Positions 16,795 to 25,033 are shown, counted from the stretch's first letter. The stretch: 64,000 nt of DNA from RGIG3009 sp045578425 (GCA_045578425.1 JAZNKF010000012.1:39943-103942); one strand, 5' to 3'. The notes: generated from the letters alone by a model not told the origin. Made by a program: numbers and translations.

Positions 16795-17250
16795 ATGTTT
16801 GAGTCTTACGATGATAAGATTTCTATGTTTTTTGATTTTGAGTTTTTTGACCTTAAGCAAGAGGAATACGAAGAAATCGTACGTATCGTTCCAATTTTAC
16901 CTTATTTGAGCGAATATGATGATGGCGAGGGTTACATTCGCTACTGGTTTGTAGAAGAGCTAGAAAACGCCACTTTACCAGTGAAAGTATATGCTGACAG
17001 TTATTTGAGATTGCTACCGCCTTATTTTGCGAGCAATTCTTCTCTTCTCCGATCTATTATATCAAAATATCCAGTTAAGATCGCTATATACTGTCACGGC
17101 GACCATAGTATTACCCAAGATGATGCTCTATTTTTGCCAATACCAACATTTCATGTAAATAATAACGCTCTATCTTACATAAAAGAATATAATGCATCAA
17201 TTTCTTTTATTCCGCTCTACTTTTTAGAAGAAAAGACAAAAGAAGCGTAA
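16795..17250 (+). CDS. Acidic protein of unknown function
   Basis: Unrecognised 151-residue protein. The start chosen is ATG 16795, ten bases after AAGGAG at 16779; an in-frame upstream extension is AT-rich and has no ribosome site. The sequence is acidic in its first third (DDKISMFFDFEFFDLKQEEYEEIV) with mixed alpha/beta character afterwards, and no signal peptide or catalytic motif is visible. The gene sits alone between two nearly identical terminators, so it looks like a self-contained cassette. Its AT content is clearly higher than that of the flanking genes, suggesting separate acquisition. Confidence 0.65.
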   Translation: MFESYDDKISMFFDFEFFDLKQEEYEEIVRIVPILPYLSEYDDGEGYIRYWFVEELENATLPVKVYADSYLRLLPPYFASNSSLLRSIISKYPVKIAIYCHGDHSITQDDALFLPIPTFHVNNNALSYIKEYNASISFIPLYFLEEKTKEA

Positions 17251-17256
17251 TAAATA

Positions 17257-17295
17257 CCCCGATAGATATTGCAATTTTTGCAGTATCTATCGGGG
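17257..17295. terminator. Twin terminator copy 2
   Basis: CCCCGATAGATATTGCA...TGCAGTATCTATCGGGG hairpin followed by CCTTTTAT. It is nearly identical to 16548-16585 and is shared by the convergent 16795-17250 gene and the WYL-LRR gene. Confidence 0.85.
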
Positions 17296-17304
17296 CCTTT
17301 TATG

Positions 17305-18831
17305 TTAGGAATAAAAGGGTAGGAGAAGTTTTTCGGGATCGTAAACCCGCACCGTCGGATGCGAGTGCTTAAACAAATTTATGTCGATCATCGATGCCGT
17401 CTGCTTATCGACGTGCACGTCAACCAAGCCGCGCATTTCATACAACGGCGAGTAATCTTTAATCTTGCTGTTGTTAAACAAACGAAGGTTTTCGATTTCT
17501 ATGTTCGAAAGAGCATCCAACGATTCCACCTGTGTAGAATCCAATACAAACGTGTGGAGCCAAGAGAAGTCGCTTAACGGCGTAATATCTTTAATGGCTT
17601 TTTCATAGATTCTAATTTCTTTCAGATGGGGAAAACGGTGGATAAATGCAAGGTCACTTATCTTAGTGTCTTCTAAAACAAGAGCACGAATATGAGTTAA
17701 TTCAAGCCACTCGCTTTTGGTGTTGAGAGGGTATCCCATGCAGCAGAAGCGTCCGGTATCCTGCGCATGCTGCAATGCGTCATAATAATGATCGCTGTCA
17801 CCTGCCAAATATTTTTCCACCATACCCTTTGCGACTGCTCGCAAACGGTTTCTAATATGTTGCGGCTCCAACACCTCCACAAATTCGCCGTTTTCCAACG
17901 CCCATACAAACAGATCCTCAGCGTTGGATTGTAGTGTGACAATCATATCGTCCTCGTCGCCGTAATCGAAGAAGCGGCAAGCGGCACCAAACCGATCAAT
18001 CACCAGGTCGAGTTTGTCATCCGGCAAACGCACTTTGATCGTTTCCTTTTTGCCGGTGCGCATCAGAGAGTGAGTCCACAGATAGTCATCCACGGCCGGT
18101 CGATTATTTAACACGTCATAATCGATATTGTCTTCTGCGATTTCAATTTCTTTCATGCGGTCGATACGGTAATGCTGCAGGCAATCGCTTTGGGGGTCAA
18201 ACGCAATCAGATAATGAAAATCATTGACCATCACCGTCGCCACCGGTTTAACAAACAAGGGAGCTTCTTGTACCGGCAACAGTTGCGGTTTCGTGCCGGC
18301 ATAATTGAGTAGCATAAAGCAGATGCTTTTTTGATCTTTGATGGCATCCTTTAACACGTCCAGATTGTCAAAGAAGCGGTCGCCGGCTACGTGGAATCCG
18401 CGGCGGCTTTTGCTCTCGCTCTGTACTTTTTTGCGTAATTCACCGGAACCAAGTGCCAGAAGCCGAGAAATCATTTGCTCCGCTTTTTCTTCGGAAAGTT
18501 GTTTGGAGAAACGCACGTTGTCGATCAACCACGAAAGCTCTTTATCATTTATCGGTTTTTCCTTCAATGCATAACCAACATAAAAGATTGCCTTTTCTTC
18601 GTCATGCCCCTCTTGGCCCTTCAAATGGTCTATGCGTTCCCTTTCCGTTCCCTTGACCACTTCGGCATCCATCATAGTATATAGCAAGTCTCTTAGTGTT
18701 TTGTCCGTTTCATTTACTCCGTATTCCACCTTCAGTTTCGTGTGAATCTGTGTAAGAGTCAAGGGCTTATGAGCACGCAATAATATTTCGTATACATAAA
18801 GGGCTTTCAATTTCTTAAATGCGGTTTTCAT
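17305..18831 (-). CDS. WYL-domain regulator fused to C-terminal leucine-rich repeats
   Basis: Transcriptional regulator of 508 residues; ATG 18831 has AAAGGAGAGG upstream. The N-terminus is a DeoR-like winged helix (LYVYEILLRAHKPLTLTQIH...). A WYL sensor domain occupies about 165-270 (KPVATVMVNDFHYLIAFD) with a WCX-type extension to about 340. WYL proteins sense nucleic-acid or nucleotide ligands and often control defence and mobile-element genes. Unusually, the last 130 residues form internalin-like leucine-rich repeats (LxxLxxLxLxxTxIxDLxxL pattern). Two exact palindromes, ATGGGAA-N6-TTCCCAT, lie in the divergent upstream region, one 9 bases from this gene's own -10 box. Autoregulation is therefore likely. 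Confidence 0.85.
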   Translation of the reverse strand: MKTAFKKLKALYVYEILLRAHKPLTLTQIHTKLKVEYGVNETDKTLRDLLYTMMDAEVVKGTERERIDHLKGQEGHDEEKAIFYVGYALKEKPINDKELSWLIDNVRFSKQLSEEKAEQMISRLLALGSGELRKKVQSESKSRRGFHVAGDRFFDNLDVLKDAIKDQKSICFMLLNYAGTKPQLLPVQEAPLFVKPVATVMVNDFHYLIAFDPQSDCLQHYRIDRMKEIEIAEDNIDYDVLNNRPAVDDYLWTHSLMRTGKKETIKVRLPDDKLDLVIDRFGAACRFFDYGDEDDMIVTLQSNAEDLFVWALENGEFVEVLEPQHIRNRLRAVAKGMVEKYLAGDSDHYYDALQHAQDTGRFCCMGYPLNTKSEWLELTHIRALVLEDTKISDLAFIHRFPHLKEIRIYEKAIKDITPLSDFSWLHTFVLDSTQVESLDALSNIEIENLRLFNNSKIKDYSPLYEMRGLVDVHVDKQTASMIDINLFKHSHPTVRVYDPEKLLLPFYS

Positions 18832-18880
18832 AGTAAACACCTCTCCTTTATTATAACGCAGTCTTTGGCTTTCCGCAATC

Positions 18881-18915
18881 ATTATAACTCATAAGATGGG
18901 AAATATTTTTCCCAT
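18881..18915 (-). promoter_or_regulatory. WYL-A operator and -10 box, regulator gene promoter
   Basis: Palindrome ATGGGAA-N6-TTCCCAT at 18896-18915, then exactly 9 bases, then TATAAT on the minus strand (18881-18886). The palindrome takes the place of a -35 box. Confidence 0.75.
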
Positions 18916-18985
18916 CACATCTGTTAGAATTAACCTGTCAAATCAGGGGGAGTGCGGGTCTGTTGCCATCATTATAAAATTTTTA

Positions 18986-19020
18986 ATGGGAAATATTCTT
19001 CCCATACTCCATGATATACT
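18986..19020 (+). promoter_or_regulatory. WYL-A operator and -10 box, divergent promoter
   Basis: The second exact ATGGGAA-N6-TTCCCAT palindrome (18986-19005), 9 bases, then an extended -10 TG-A-TATACT (19015-19020). It drives the 19,227 gene through a structured leader. Confidence 0.75.
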
Positions 19021-19026
19021 GTCAGT

Positions 19027-19210
19027 GGAAACGGGGAGAGGCCCCAGGCTTATCTCGGCTTAAAATCAAGCTGAAATTTGGTGATGCTCTCAGTGCTGCC
19101 CAAAACAAACCGTATGGAGTTTTTGGCTTGGGGCAGGTAGTTTTGCCTTTCTCAAGTCGAAAATGCGATACGGGACGACCGAGGCTAGCGTAATCGCATG
19201 TTAATCAAAA
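19027..19210 (+). ncRNA. Structured 5' leader or small RNA of unknown type
   Basis: About 200 transcribed bases separate the WYL-A promoter from the next start codon. They contain GGGGAGAGGCCCC, a GGCAGGTAGTTTTGCC stem, and a stem pairing ATGCGAT-ACG (19163-19172) with CGTAATCGCAT (19189-19199) that ends just before the AGGAGG. An open frame of 60 codons here has no ribosome site and looks non-coding. This could be a cis-regulatory RNA; I recognise no known riboswitch class. Confidence 0.4.
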
Positions 19211-19226
19211 AGGAGGATATAATCAA

Positions 19227-20075
19227 ATGGATTTTTATCGGTATTTGAATTCGAAAGACGTGGCGGAGCATCTGCGTCGAATGGGGTATCAATTCAACGC
19301 CTTGGAGTGCGCGTGGATCGTAGATAATAACTATCATCTCTCTTTATCTGAAAAACTTGCAGCCTTAAATCATATTTTGGCTATGTCGGATTATGTGTAT
19401 ACTTCCGAGGAGTATCCCAACGGGGTTAGCGTCCACGAAACTATTCGCCAATATTTCGAGTATATAGATACTATCCAAGCTGAGTTGAAAGCAAAAGATA
19501 AGGATGCCATTTATACATATAGTGTTCTCTATGATGATGGCTGCGTTCACTATGAAGCATACTTTCGGGATTATGAAAGTTGTATAACTGCCTATCATAA
19601 AAGACTTCTGCAGTCCATTGATCCTTCTCGCGTAACCCGGCGAGAAATACAGGGATATGCGATTATGAAAATCCCCTTTAACGAACAAGGCGGCACAATA
19701 ACCGCAGAGTACCGCGGTAGTGAGTTGGTTTCGATATATAAACGCGGCGATGGAAGTCCTTCGCCGGAAGCATTGTACGATATCCTCGGTACTTGCAAAG
19801 TATACTTTCCCGTTCCTTTTATTCCGGGTGATATATTATATGATCCCATTTACCATTGCCCTATGGTGTTGGGAGAATTACCGACTGCCGATGCGGGGAT
19901 GTTTCTTATGTGTTATCGTGTGTCGGATGACGGAAAAACCATCAATGATTATTACTGCGAATTACCTTATGAATGTTTAGAATACTATCGTGAAGAATTG
20001 AAGGGGCCGGATATAGCCCTCAGCGTTATCAGCGATTTTATTAAAAATAGGGGGAATGTGCATGGCAAAGAATAA
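19227..20075 (+). CDS. Unknown protein, WYL-A regulon
   Basis: Unrecognised soluble protein of 282 residues; ATG 19227 has AGGAGG 10 bases upstream. It begins MDFYRYLNSKDVAEHLRRMG, is rich in Tyr and Asp/Glu, and shows mixed helix/strand segments with no transmembrane helix. The stretch DEYYCELPYECLEYY-like near the C-terminus (actual NDYYCELPYECLEYYREEL) and a Pro-rich IPGDILYDPIYHCPMVLGEL segment are the most distinctive features. It is divergent from the WYL-LRR regulator and behind a WYL-A operator, so it is the prime candidate for that regulator's target. Function unknown. Confidence 0.65.
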   Translation: MDFYRYLNSKDVAEHLRRMGYQFNALECAWIVDNNYHLSLSEKLAALNHILAMSDYVYTSEEYPNGVSVHETIRQYFEYIDTIQAELKAKDKDAIYTYSVLYDDGCVHYEAYFRDYESCITAYHKRLLQSIDPSRVTRREIQGYAIMKIPFNEQGGTITAEYRGSELVSIYKRGDGSPSPEALYDILGTCKVYFPVPFIPGDILYDPIYHCPMVLGELPTADAGMFLMCYRVSDDGKTINDYYCELPYECLEYYREELKGPDIALSVISDFIKNRGNVHGKE

Positions 20076-20290
20076 CGACTATCAAAGTTGCAAAAGCACT
20101 GGGGGCGGTTTTCGGTGAAAGTTTAGGGTGTATTTGCTTGAATGATCTTAAAGAATACTATGTTTGATATATTGGAAAACGGTACAATAATTAATGGATG
20201 ATTTAAGTTGAAATAAATAATATTTGTTTAATTTTGGCTGAGTTGTTCAATTATATTATTCAATTATATTATTATATTTGAGGAGCCCCA
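20076..20290 (+). other. Intergenic region with a decayed coding remnant
   Basis: No complete gene is seen. One frame reads TIKVAKALGAVFGESLG and stops 30 codons on, without a usable start, which looks like the remnant of a small helical protein. The rest is AT-rich and ends in the ribosome site of the next gene. Confidence 0.3.
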
Positions 20291-20791
20291 ATGGATTATC
20301 AATTTTTAACCGAAAGACTACGAACCGAGGAGGAATTTACCGAATATCTGAAAACCCTCCTGAACAACGAGGAGAACGACGACATCACCACAGACCCGGA
20401 ATACATAGACGATCATCTGACGTTTCTCGACAAAGGGGTATTCTGGCTGGTAAAAGACAAGCACGGGAACGAGCGACTGGCCGCCTATAAATATGCCGTA
20501 AGTGCCTTTGAACTGTTCATAGACAAACACAAATACAGTCACGAACAAGTATGGAAATCTCTCGACAAATCCATCACGCAGAACAAGCCGTATTATTATT
20601 TCCCCAGGGGAAGATATGAGATTCGAAAAGGAAACAAGGTCGTCATTTATTGCAGCACCTTCTTCGCCGACGAGAAATACAAAAAGATGCTCCTGGCAAA
20701 ATTAAAGCTTCGAAAGGGTTATAAGGGCATCCAGGACATAAAGTTTATCTTCGACAACAGTCTGCATTATCGGTATCTGTTTGATGAATGA
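20291..20791 (+). CDS. Unknown protein in element A
   Basis: Unrecognised 166-residue protein with ATG 20291 behind a GAGGAG site. It is strongly charged: the N-terminal part is acidic (TEEEFTEYLKTLLNNEENDD) and the C-terminal part basic and aromatic (KYKKMLLAKLKLRKGYKG...). No membrane helix, signal peptide or catalytic motif is visible. It is the last gene before a strong terminator that it shares with the convergent integrase. It could be an accessory DNA-binding protein of the element, but nothing in the sequence proves this. Confidence 0.6.
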   Translation: MDYQFLTERLRTEEEFTEYLKTLLNNEENDDITTDPEYIDDHLTFLDKGVFWLVKDKHGNERLAAYKYAVSAFELFIDKHKYSHEQVWKSLDKSITQNKPYYYFPRGRYEIRKGNKVVIYCSTFFADEKYKKMLLAKLKLRKGYKGIQDIKFIFDNSLHYRYLFDE

Positions 20792-20829
20792 AAATATCCC
20801 TACAGTCGCAAAGGACTGTAGGGATATTT
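20792..20829. terminator. Bidirectional terminator before the integrase
   Basis: A 16-bp perfect stem AAATATCCCTACAGTC with the loop GCAAAG lies between the convergent 20,291 gene and integrase. The A and T ends allow use in both directions. Confidence 0.85.
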
Positions 20830-20834
20830 GTTGT

Positions 20835-22202
20835 TTATATCGCTAATGCTTTCGAGATATTCTCAGCAGCTCGTTCATTGGAAGACTTGAACTGATGAAC
20901 GTAAATATTCATTGTCGTACTTGTCTGCGAGTGGCCGAGACGGTCGGCTGTTGTTCGCGGATCGATACCGGAATCTATCATAATCGAGGCGTTGGTATGT
21001 CGTAAACTGTGCAGAGAAACAAGCGGCAGATCACATTTCTTCAATAAGCGTCGCAACATATTGTAAGGTCTGTTGACACTCATCGGCGCGCCGTTCCATT
21101 CGGTAAATAATCGGTTCGACTCAATCCACATGTTACCGATCTCGTCTCTCATTTCGTTTTGATGTTGTTTAAGTCGTCTTAGTATGTCGATCAATTCTTC
21201 GGATATGGCAATCGTGCGTTTGGACGACTCGTTTTTTGTGGTATCGGTGAACATGCCGTCTGCTTGCGTATACAAAGAGGAACGCTGAATAGTCAACGTC
21301 ATTTCTTTAAAATTAACGTCGGACCATTCAAGGCCTAACAACTCGCCGCGTCTAACACCGGTAAATAACAGGGTGTAAAATAGGGCTTGTTTTTCGATAT
21401 CTTCATTGACGAGATTTTTCAAGAAAACTCTCGCTTGTTCTTTCGACAGGAGTTTGAACGGCTTACGCTCAAGTTTGGGCGGGTCTACTCTTCTGCAAGG
21501 GTTATCGGGTATGTACCCCCATTTTACAGCACGTTCTAATACCGAAGAAATGAAAGCGTGATAGTGATGCACAGTTTTGGGTGCCAGTTTTGCTTGCGTG
21601 ATCTTGGTGGGCTCAAACAGGTCATCAAACTTCATATCCAGCGCTACGGCTATCTTATCAGCAGTGTGACGAGATATGGGGTGTGCACGCATTGCGGTTT
21701 TCACAGTGGAGATCGAAATGCCGGCGTTTTCGGCAAACATGGTATACGTCAGTCCCGTGCTCGATAAAAGCGGTTTTAAATCGTGTTTCGGAATGACGGA
21801 ACGGCTTTCGCTTTCTGTCAGACCACTTAGTTCTAAATAGAATTTATTTAATACACCGGGCTTTATATGATCTAACCGTAGGTGACCAATCGAACGATAC
21901 ACTCGCTTGCTTAAATCTCTGTAATTCGAAAGTGTCGTGATTCGCAGGTGACTGATGGCGTATTCTTCAAACCATTTTTCGGCGAACTCTTTGAACTTGA
22001 TGGCGTGGTTAATGACACGTCCGCTTTTACATTCTTCTTCAAAGAGGATTTTTTGACGTTCAAGTTCTTTCTTTATCTGGTAGTCTGTCATGTTCGCAGC
22101 AGGCGTCCAGTTCTTATGTCGCTTTATCTGCTTTCCGTCAACGCCGTATCCGTCATATACGGTAATTCGATATCCTTTGCCGCGCTTTTCTACGCATGCC
22201 AT
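20835..22202 (-). CDS. int: Tyrosine integrase with an inserted HTH in the core-binding domain
   Basis: Site-specific recombinase of 455 residues. ATG 22202 is chosen because AAGGAG at 22215 is 12 bases away; longer in-frame starts overlap the ribosome site. An N-terminal arm-binding AP2-like domain (RITVYDGYGVDGKQIKRHKNW) is followed by the SAM-like core-binding domain. That domain is interrupted at about 145-210 by a helix-turn-helix-like segment (YTMFAENAGISISTVKTAMR). Catalytic residues are present: Arg in TGVRRGELLGLEW, HSLRHTNAS, LGHSQTSTTM and the Tyr of MNIYVH. It probably recombines the tRNA-Pro 3' end copies that bound elements A and B. Confidence 0.92.
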   Translation of the reverse strand: MACVEKRGKGYRITVYDGYGVDGKQIKRHKNWTPAANMTDYQIKKELERQKILFEEECKSGRVINHAIKFKEFAEKWFEEYAISHLRITTLSNYRDLSKRVYRSIGHLRLDHIKPGVLNKFYLELSGLTESESRSVIPKHDLKPLLSSTGLTYTMFAENAGISISTVKTAMRAHPISRHTADKIAVALDMKFDDLFEPTKITQAKLAPKTVHHYHAFISSVLERAVKWGYIPDNPCRRVDPPKLERKPFKLLSKEQARVFLKNLVNEDIEKQALFYTLLFTGVRRGELLGLEWSDVNFKEMTLTIQRSSLYTQADGMFTDTTKNESSKRTIAISEELIDILRRLKQHQNEMRDEIGNMWIESNRLFTEWNGAPMSVNRPYNMLRRLLKKCDLPLVSLHSLRHTNASIMIDSGIDPRTTADRLGHSQTSTTMNIYVHQFKSSNERAAENISKALAI

Positions 22203-22297
22203 ATATGTTAACATCTCCTTATTGATGATTATTGTAATTATTATGTCGTGGCCGGTGGGAGAAAACTCTCCCACCACCACGCAGCAACATCGACGGA

Positions 22298-22483
22298 TTA
22301 GTTGGCTTTTTCAAAGCAAGCCCAAACATCATCCATATTGATGAGCTTTCGATTGCCGACGGCGGTAAACGGTAATATCTTTTCGTTTACCATCTGCCGG
22401 ATGCGATATTCTGTAATCGCTGTGTACGGGTCTTGGCGTTTGATTTCTTCAGCCGCACCGGCTATGGTTCTGATCTGCCGCAT
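22298..22483 (-). CDS. xis: Excisionase-type DNA-binding protein
   Basis: 61-residue protein with a MerR/excisionase-like winged helix (EYRIRQMVNEKILPFTAVGNRKLINMDDV). ATG 22483 follows AAAGGAGGG. It overlaps the end of the rep gene and lies directly upstream of the integrase, the normal Rep-Xis-Int order of small Firmicutes integrative elements. Its role would be to bend the attachment DNA and favour excision. Family assignment rests on size, fold pattern and position. Confidence 0.75.
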   Translation of the reverse strand: MRQIRTIAGAAEEIKRQDPYTAITEYRIRQMVNEKILPFTAVGNRKLINMDDVWACFEKAN

Positions 22484-23318
22484 CCGAGCCCTCCTTTACT
22501 CTATAGTTTTCAATCGTAACAACGTTGCAATTATCATACACAAGCGTCTTTGCATCAATACATTCTGCATCACCGAGCGATTCTTTTGCTTCTGCATACG
22601 TAATGCCTTTAATAACTATCGGTCGTCGAATGCCGCTCGAACAACTATACAAGCGGCTGCCACTCTTGTAAAAAGCAACTCTCTCACTTTTCTTTTGTTT
22701 CTTGCTTTTGCAGTAGTCATCCCAATGTTCACGATACTGTTGGTATTCAAACGGGAAGTTCGTCAGATATTTTGCAGTAGCGTCAGCAGAAGCAATTTGC
22801 CCCGCATTTACGCTTCCCAAATTCCAACATTTTCGAATCTGCTCATCGCCGATAGATACCTGCGGAATTTCATCAAAGATCAGTATCACATGACAATGTA
22901 AGGCGCCGCGCCCTTGGAACTCAACCCCTTTGATGTATTCACACGATCCGTATTTTCGTCTGACCTTTTTAATGAAATTAATAAAATCTTTTTGCAACTG
23001 CTTTCTGTCCGAAACGTTTTCATCGTACGTTATCGTAACAAGAAAACATCTAGACAAGTCAGTAACATTCGTGAGAATGATATCTCGCAAAGCAGAAAGC
23101 GAGCGGCGAAAATCGGGCATTCGTTCTCTGCGATTAACAGAATGATTAAACTCGATTAATTCACCGGTCTCAGGATTGACACCGTGATCTTTATCAATGC
23201 GAATCATTCGTGCTTTTTCATTGTGAAAAGAGTTGTTTACGATACGTGCTGTATCACCGGTTATGATCTTTTTGACGAAGGTATTATCTTTGATTTTTCG
23301 ATGATTTATAATCCTCAT
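22449..23318 (-). CDS. rep: Rolling-circle (HUH) replication initiator
   Basis: Rep protein of 289 residues of the HUH endonuclease superfamily. The ATG at 23318 follows AAGGAG with 13-base spacing; 24 more in-frame codons upstream cover the ribosome site and are excluded. The metal-binding HUH motif is GRGALHCHVILIFDE; the preceding strand is CFLVTITYD. The catalytic tyrosine is probably that of ATAKYLTNFPFEY. Such initiators nick a double-strand origin to start rolling-circle replication of phage-like plasmids and excised elements. With xis and int downstream, it suggests that element A replicates after excision. Confidence 0.82.
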   Translation of the reverse strand: MRIINHRKIKDNTFVKKIITGDTARIVNNSFHNEKARMIRIDKDHGVNPETGELIEFNHSVNRRERMPDFRRSLSALRDIILTNVTDLSRCFLVTITYDENVSDRKQLQKDFINFIKKVRRKYGSCEYIKGVEFQGRGALHCHVILIFDEIPQVSIGDEQIRKCWNLGSVNAGQIASADATAKYLTNFPFEYQQYREHWDDYCKSKKQKKSERVAFYKSGSRLYSCSSGIRRPIVIKGITYAEAKESLGDAECIDAKTLVYDNCNVVTIENYRVKEGSDAADQNHSRCG

Positions 23319-23386
23319 ATAATTTATATTACTCCTTAAAATTTTATTTTTTTGCAGGGGGCTTTTGATTGTTGCCTCTGCGAATC

Positions 23387-23797
23387 TCATTGAGATTCTA
23401 TTGCGGTCAATTCAAAAATTTTAGTGGTCGGAGTCCACGTGCCGTTATACTTGTTCAAACAAAAGTTTTTCTTAAAGGCAACTTTCAATGTGCGCCCAAT
23501 CAAACACTGCAGATCAACATTGGCCCCGTCCACCGCCTGTGCAGCCAAACCTCTAAACTGTTGAAAATCCGAACACATATTTACCGAATAGTCCATGCGA
23601 TGTATTACATGTTCCAAGGTGCAAGTGTCCAAGAAATCAATCTCACAATAATCTTCTTTTTTGTGCGGCCAGCAGCTGGTGTCCGTTTTCTTAATTCGCT
23701 CAATACGTCGCACCTGCAAAATCCGATCTTCCCAGATAACAAAAGTCAAGTCGTGCTCTTTTTCGAAACAATCAGCATCATAATGTTTAACAACCAT
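23387..23797 (-). CDS. Unknown protein upstream of rep
   Basis: Unrecognised 136-residue protein; ATG 23797 has GGAAAGG 12 bases upstream. It contains several cysteines (ADCFEKEHD, SCWPHKKEDYCEI, DTCTLEHV, MCSDF) without a regular zinc-finger spacing, and ends in a short polar tail. It is the first gene of the rep-xis-int operon, where related elements place a small replication accessory or single-strand-binding protein. That role is only a guess from position. Confidence 0.6.
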   Translation of the reverse strand: MVVKHYDADCFEKEHDLTFVIWEDRILQVRRIERIKKTDTSCWPHKKEDYCEIDFLDTCTLEHVIHRMDYSVNMCSDFQQFRGLAAQAVDGANVDLQCLIGRTLKVAFKKNFCLNKYNGTWTPTTKIFELTAIESQ

Positions 23798-23884
23798 TTT
23801 AAAAATTTTCCTTTCCAAGTAAAAACTATATTATTCTTATTGATATCAATACACACTGTTCTTCTAAGCTTCGTTAATTCCTAA

Positions 23885-24300
23885 CCCCATAACTTCTACA
23901 GCTACACAGCGTTTTCGCTCGCTTGCAAAGGCAAGGTCGTGGCGTAGTATCTTACTTAGCAACAGCTATTCAATTTTCAAAACAAATAAACTATCACCTC
24001 CAAAAAAATCAAAAACTCAAACTAAAATACACTCATATCTAACATCACTTCTTTCAAAAAATTTATATTTCTATATTTATCTTTAGAAAAACACTCATTT
24101 TTTTCGCAACTTTATAAAAATATTTTTTATGTTCAATAATTTAATTTTTTGTTTTCGATAGTATATTTAGGAAAAATTTTCGGTTTTCATCGGGTTTTTC
24201 AAAAAAATTTAATATTGCAAGCATTTTATTAAAAAGCACTTTTAACTCATCACCCTATTCGATAAGTGCCGATTCGTACAATATTTGTATATGAGCATGA
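23885..24300. other. AT-rich leader and possible origin region of element A
   Basis: About 420 bases without a gene. The minus strand carries TGAAAATTGAATAGCTGT (23963-23980) and AGCGAGCGAAAACG (23910-23923), which match elements of the element B mobilisation leader at 31349-31366 and 31291-31303. The remainder is strongly AT-rich with T-runs. It holds the rep promoter and possibly the double-strand origin; no iterons or clear nick site were found. Confidence 0.4.
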
Positions 24301-24304
24301 AAAA

Positions 24305-24332
24305 TACCCTTCGATCCGAAGACCGAAGGGTA
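24305..24332 (-). terminator. Minus-strand terminator
   Basis: TACCCTTCG...CGAAGGGTA hairpin with the T-run on the minus strand only (ATTTTTCATG). It would stop antisense transcription from the SUFU gene side before it enters the rep leader. Confidence 0.6.
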
Positions 24333-24354
24333 AAGGATGGAGAGATATTACATT

Positions 24355-24960
24355 ATGTCAGAATCAGTTGAATTATATAATAGAGAACAATTAGCCGAAC
24401 TACAGGCATTTATAGCTTTTAACTTGGGTAGTACAGAGGATGATTACGTCGCTCACGAAGAAAAGAGTCAATATATTCATACGGATATTGCAATAATCAA
24501 CAATCAAACAGATCTGAAAGCATTTGCCAGCATAGGGATGGGGGCACGAGCTTTGTGCGCGCCGGAAGACGCTTTCAAGAATATAGAACTGCTGGGATTT
24601 GCTTCGCCCGACCTGGCTGCAAATAGTGATAAGGCTCTGACTATTGCTGCCGAAATCAATGCAATCAGCAAATTCCCCTTTAGAGAGGATACTTGGTTTG
24701 GACCGGGGCATACGATCGACGCAAGTGATGAGTTTCGAAAAGCGTTTGGATATGAGTATTTTCTGTTTATGTATAGCGGCCTTACAGCAGAGATATCCGG
24801 CATCGGGGATGTGAACTACCTGTTGTTAATCCCGCTTTACGAACAGGAACGTAATGCTATTGTTGAAAACGGTGATATGATGTTTCTGCTTGATTTTTGC
24901 ACACAATATGGTGCCGATGGCATGGCTATGGATAAGCCGAGAGACTCTCTGTTAATTTGA
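24355..24960 (+). CDS. SUFU-domain protein (element A copy)
   Basis: 201-residue protein of the bacterial Suppressor-of-Fused family. ATG 24355 is preferred because GGAG lies 12 bases upstream, while the earlier in-frame ATG touches its ribosome site. Conserved landmarks are HTDIAIINNQ, the GMGARAL-x-AP block, ISKFPFREDTWFGPGHTIDAS and YEYFLF. SUFU-domain proteins are known as immunity proteins in polymorphic toxin systems. It is clearly homologous to the protein encoded at 37648-38238 in element B. No neighbouring toxin gene is seen, so an orphan immunity role is possible. Confidence 0.8.
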   Translation: MSESVELYNREQLAELQAFIAFNLGSTEDDYVAHEEKSQYIHTDIAIINNQTDLKAFASIGMGARALCAPEDAFKNIELLGFASPDLAANSDKALTIAAEINAISKFPFREDTWFGPGHTIDASDEFRKAFGYEYFLFMYSGLTAEISGIGDVNYLLLIPLYEQERNAIVENGDMMFLLDFCTQYGADGMAMDKPRDSLLI

Positions 24961-24981
24961 TTTTATTCATATAACAATTTC

Positions 24982-25003
24982 TTCCCATCTCGTATGATAT
25001 AGT
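24982..25003 (+). promoter_or_regulatory. WYL-A half-site and -10 box
   Basis: Half-site TTCCCAT (24982-24988), 9 bases, then extended -10 TG-A-TATAGT (24998-25003). Spacing and flanks match the palindromic WYL-A promoter at 18986-19020; the left half-site is degenerate. Confidence 0.5.
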
Positions 25004-25033
25004 GTATCTATACTAAAAAAAGAGGTGGCTATC

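Noticed and set aside
19011..19193. 60-codon plus-strand frame after the WYL-A promoter
   Set aside because: It begins at the -10 box itself, has no ribosome site and covers the structured leader.
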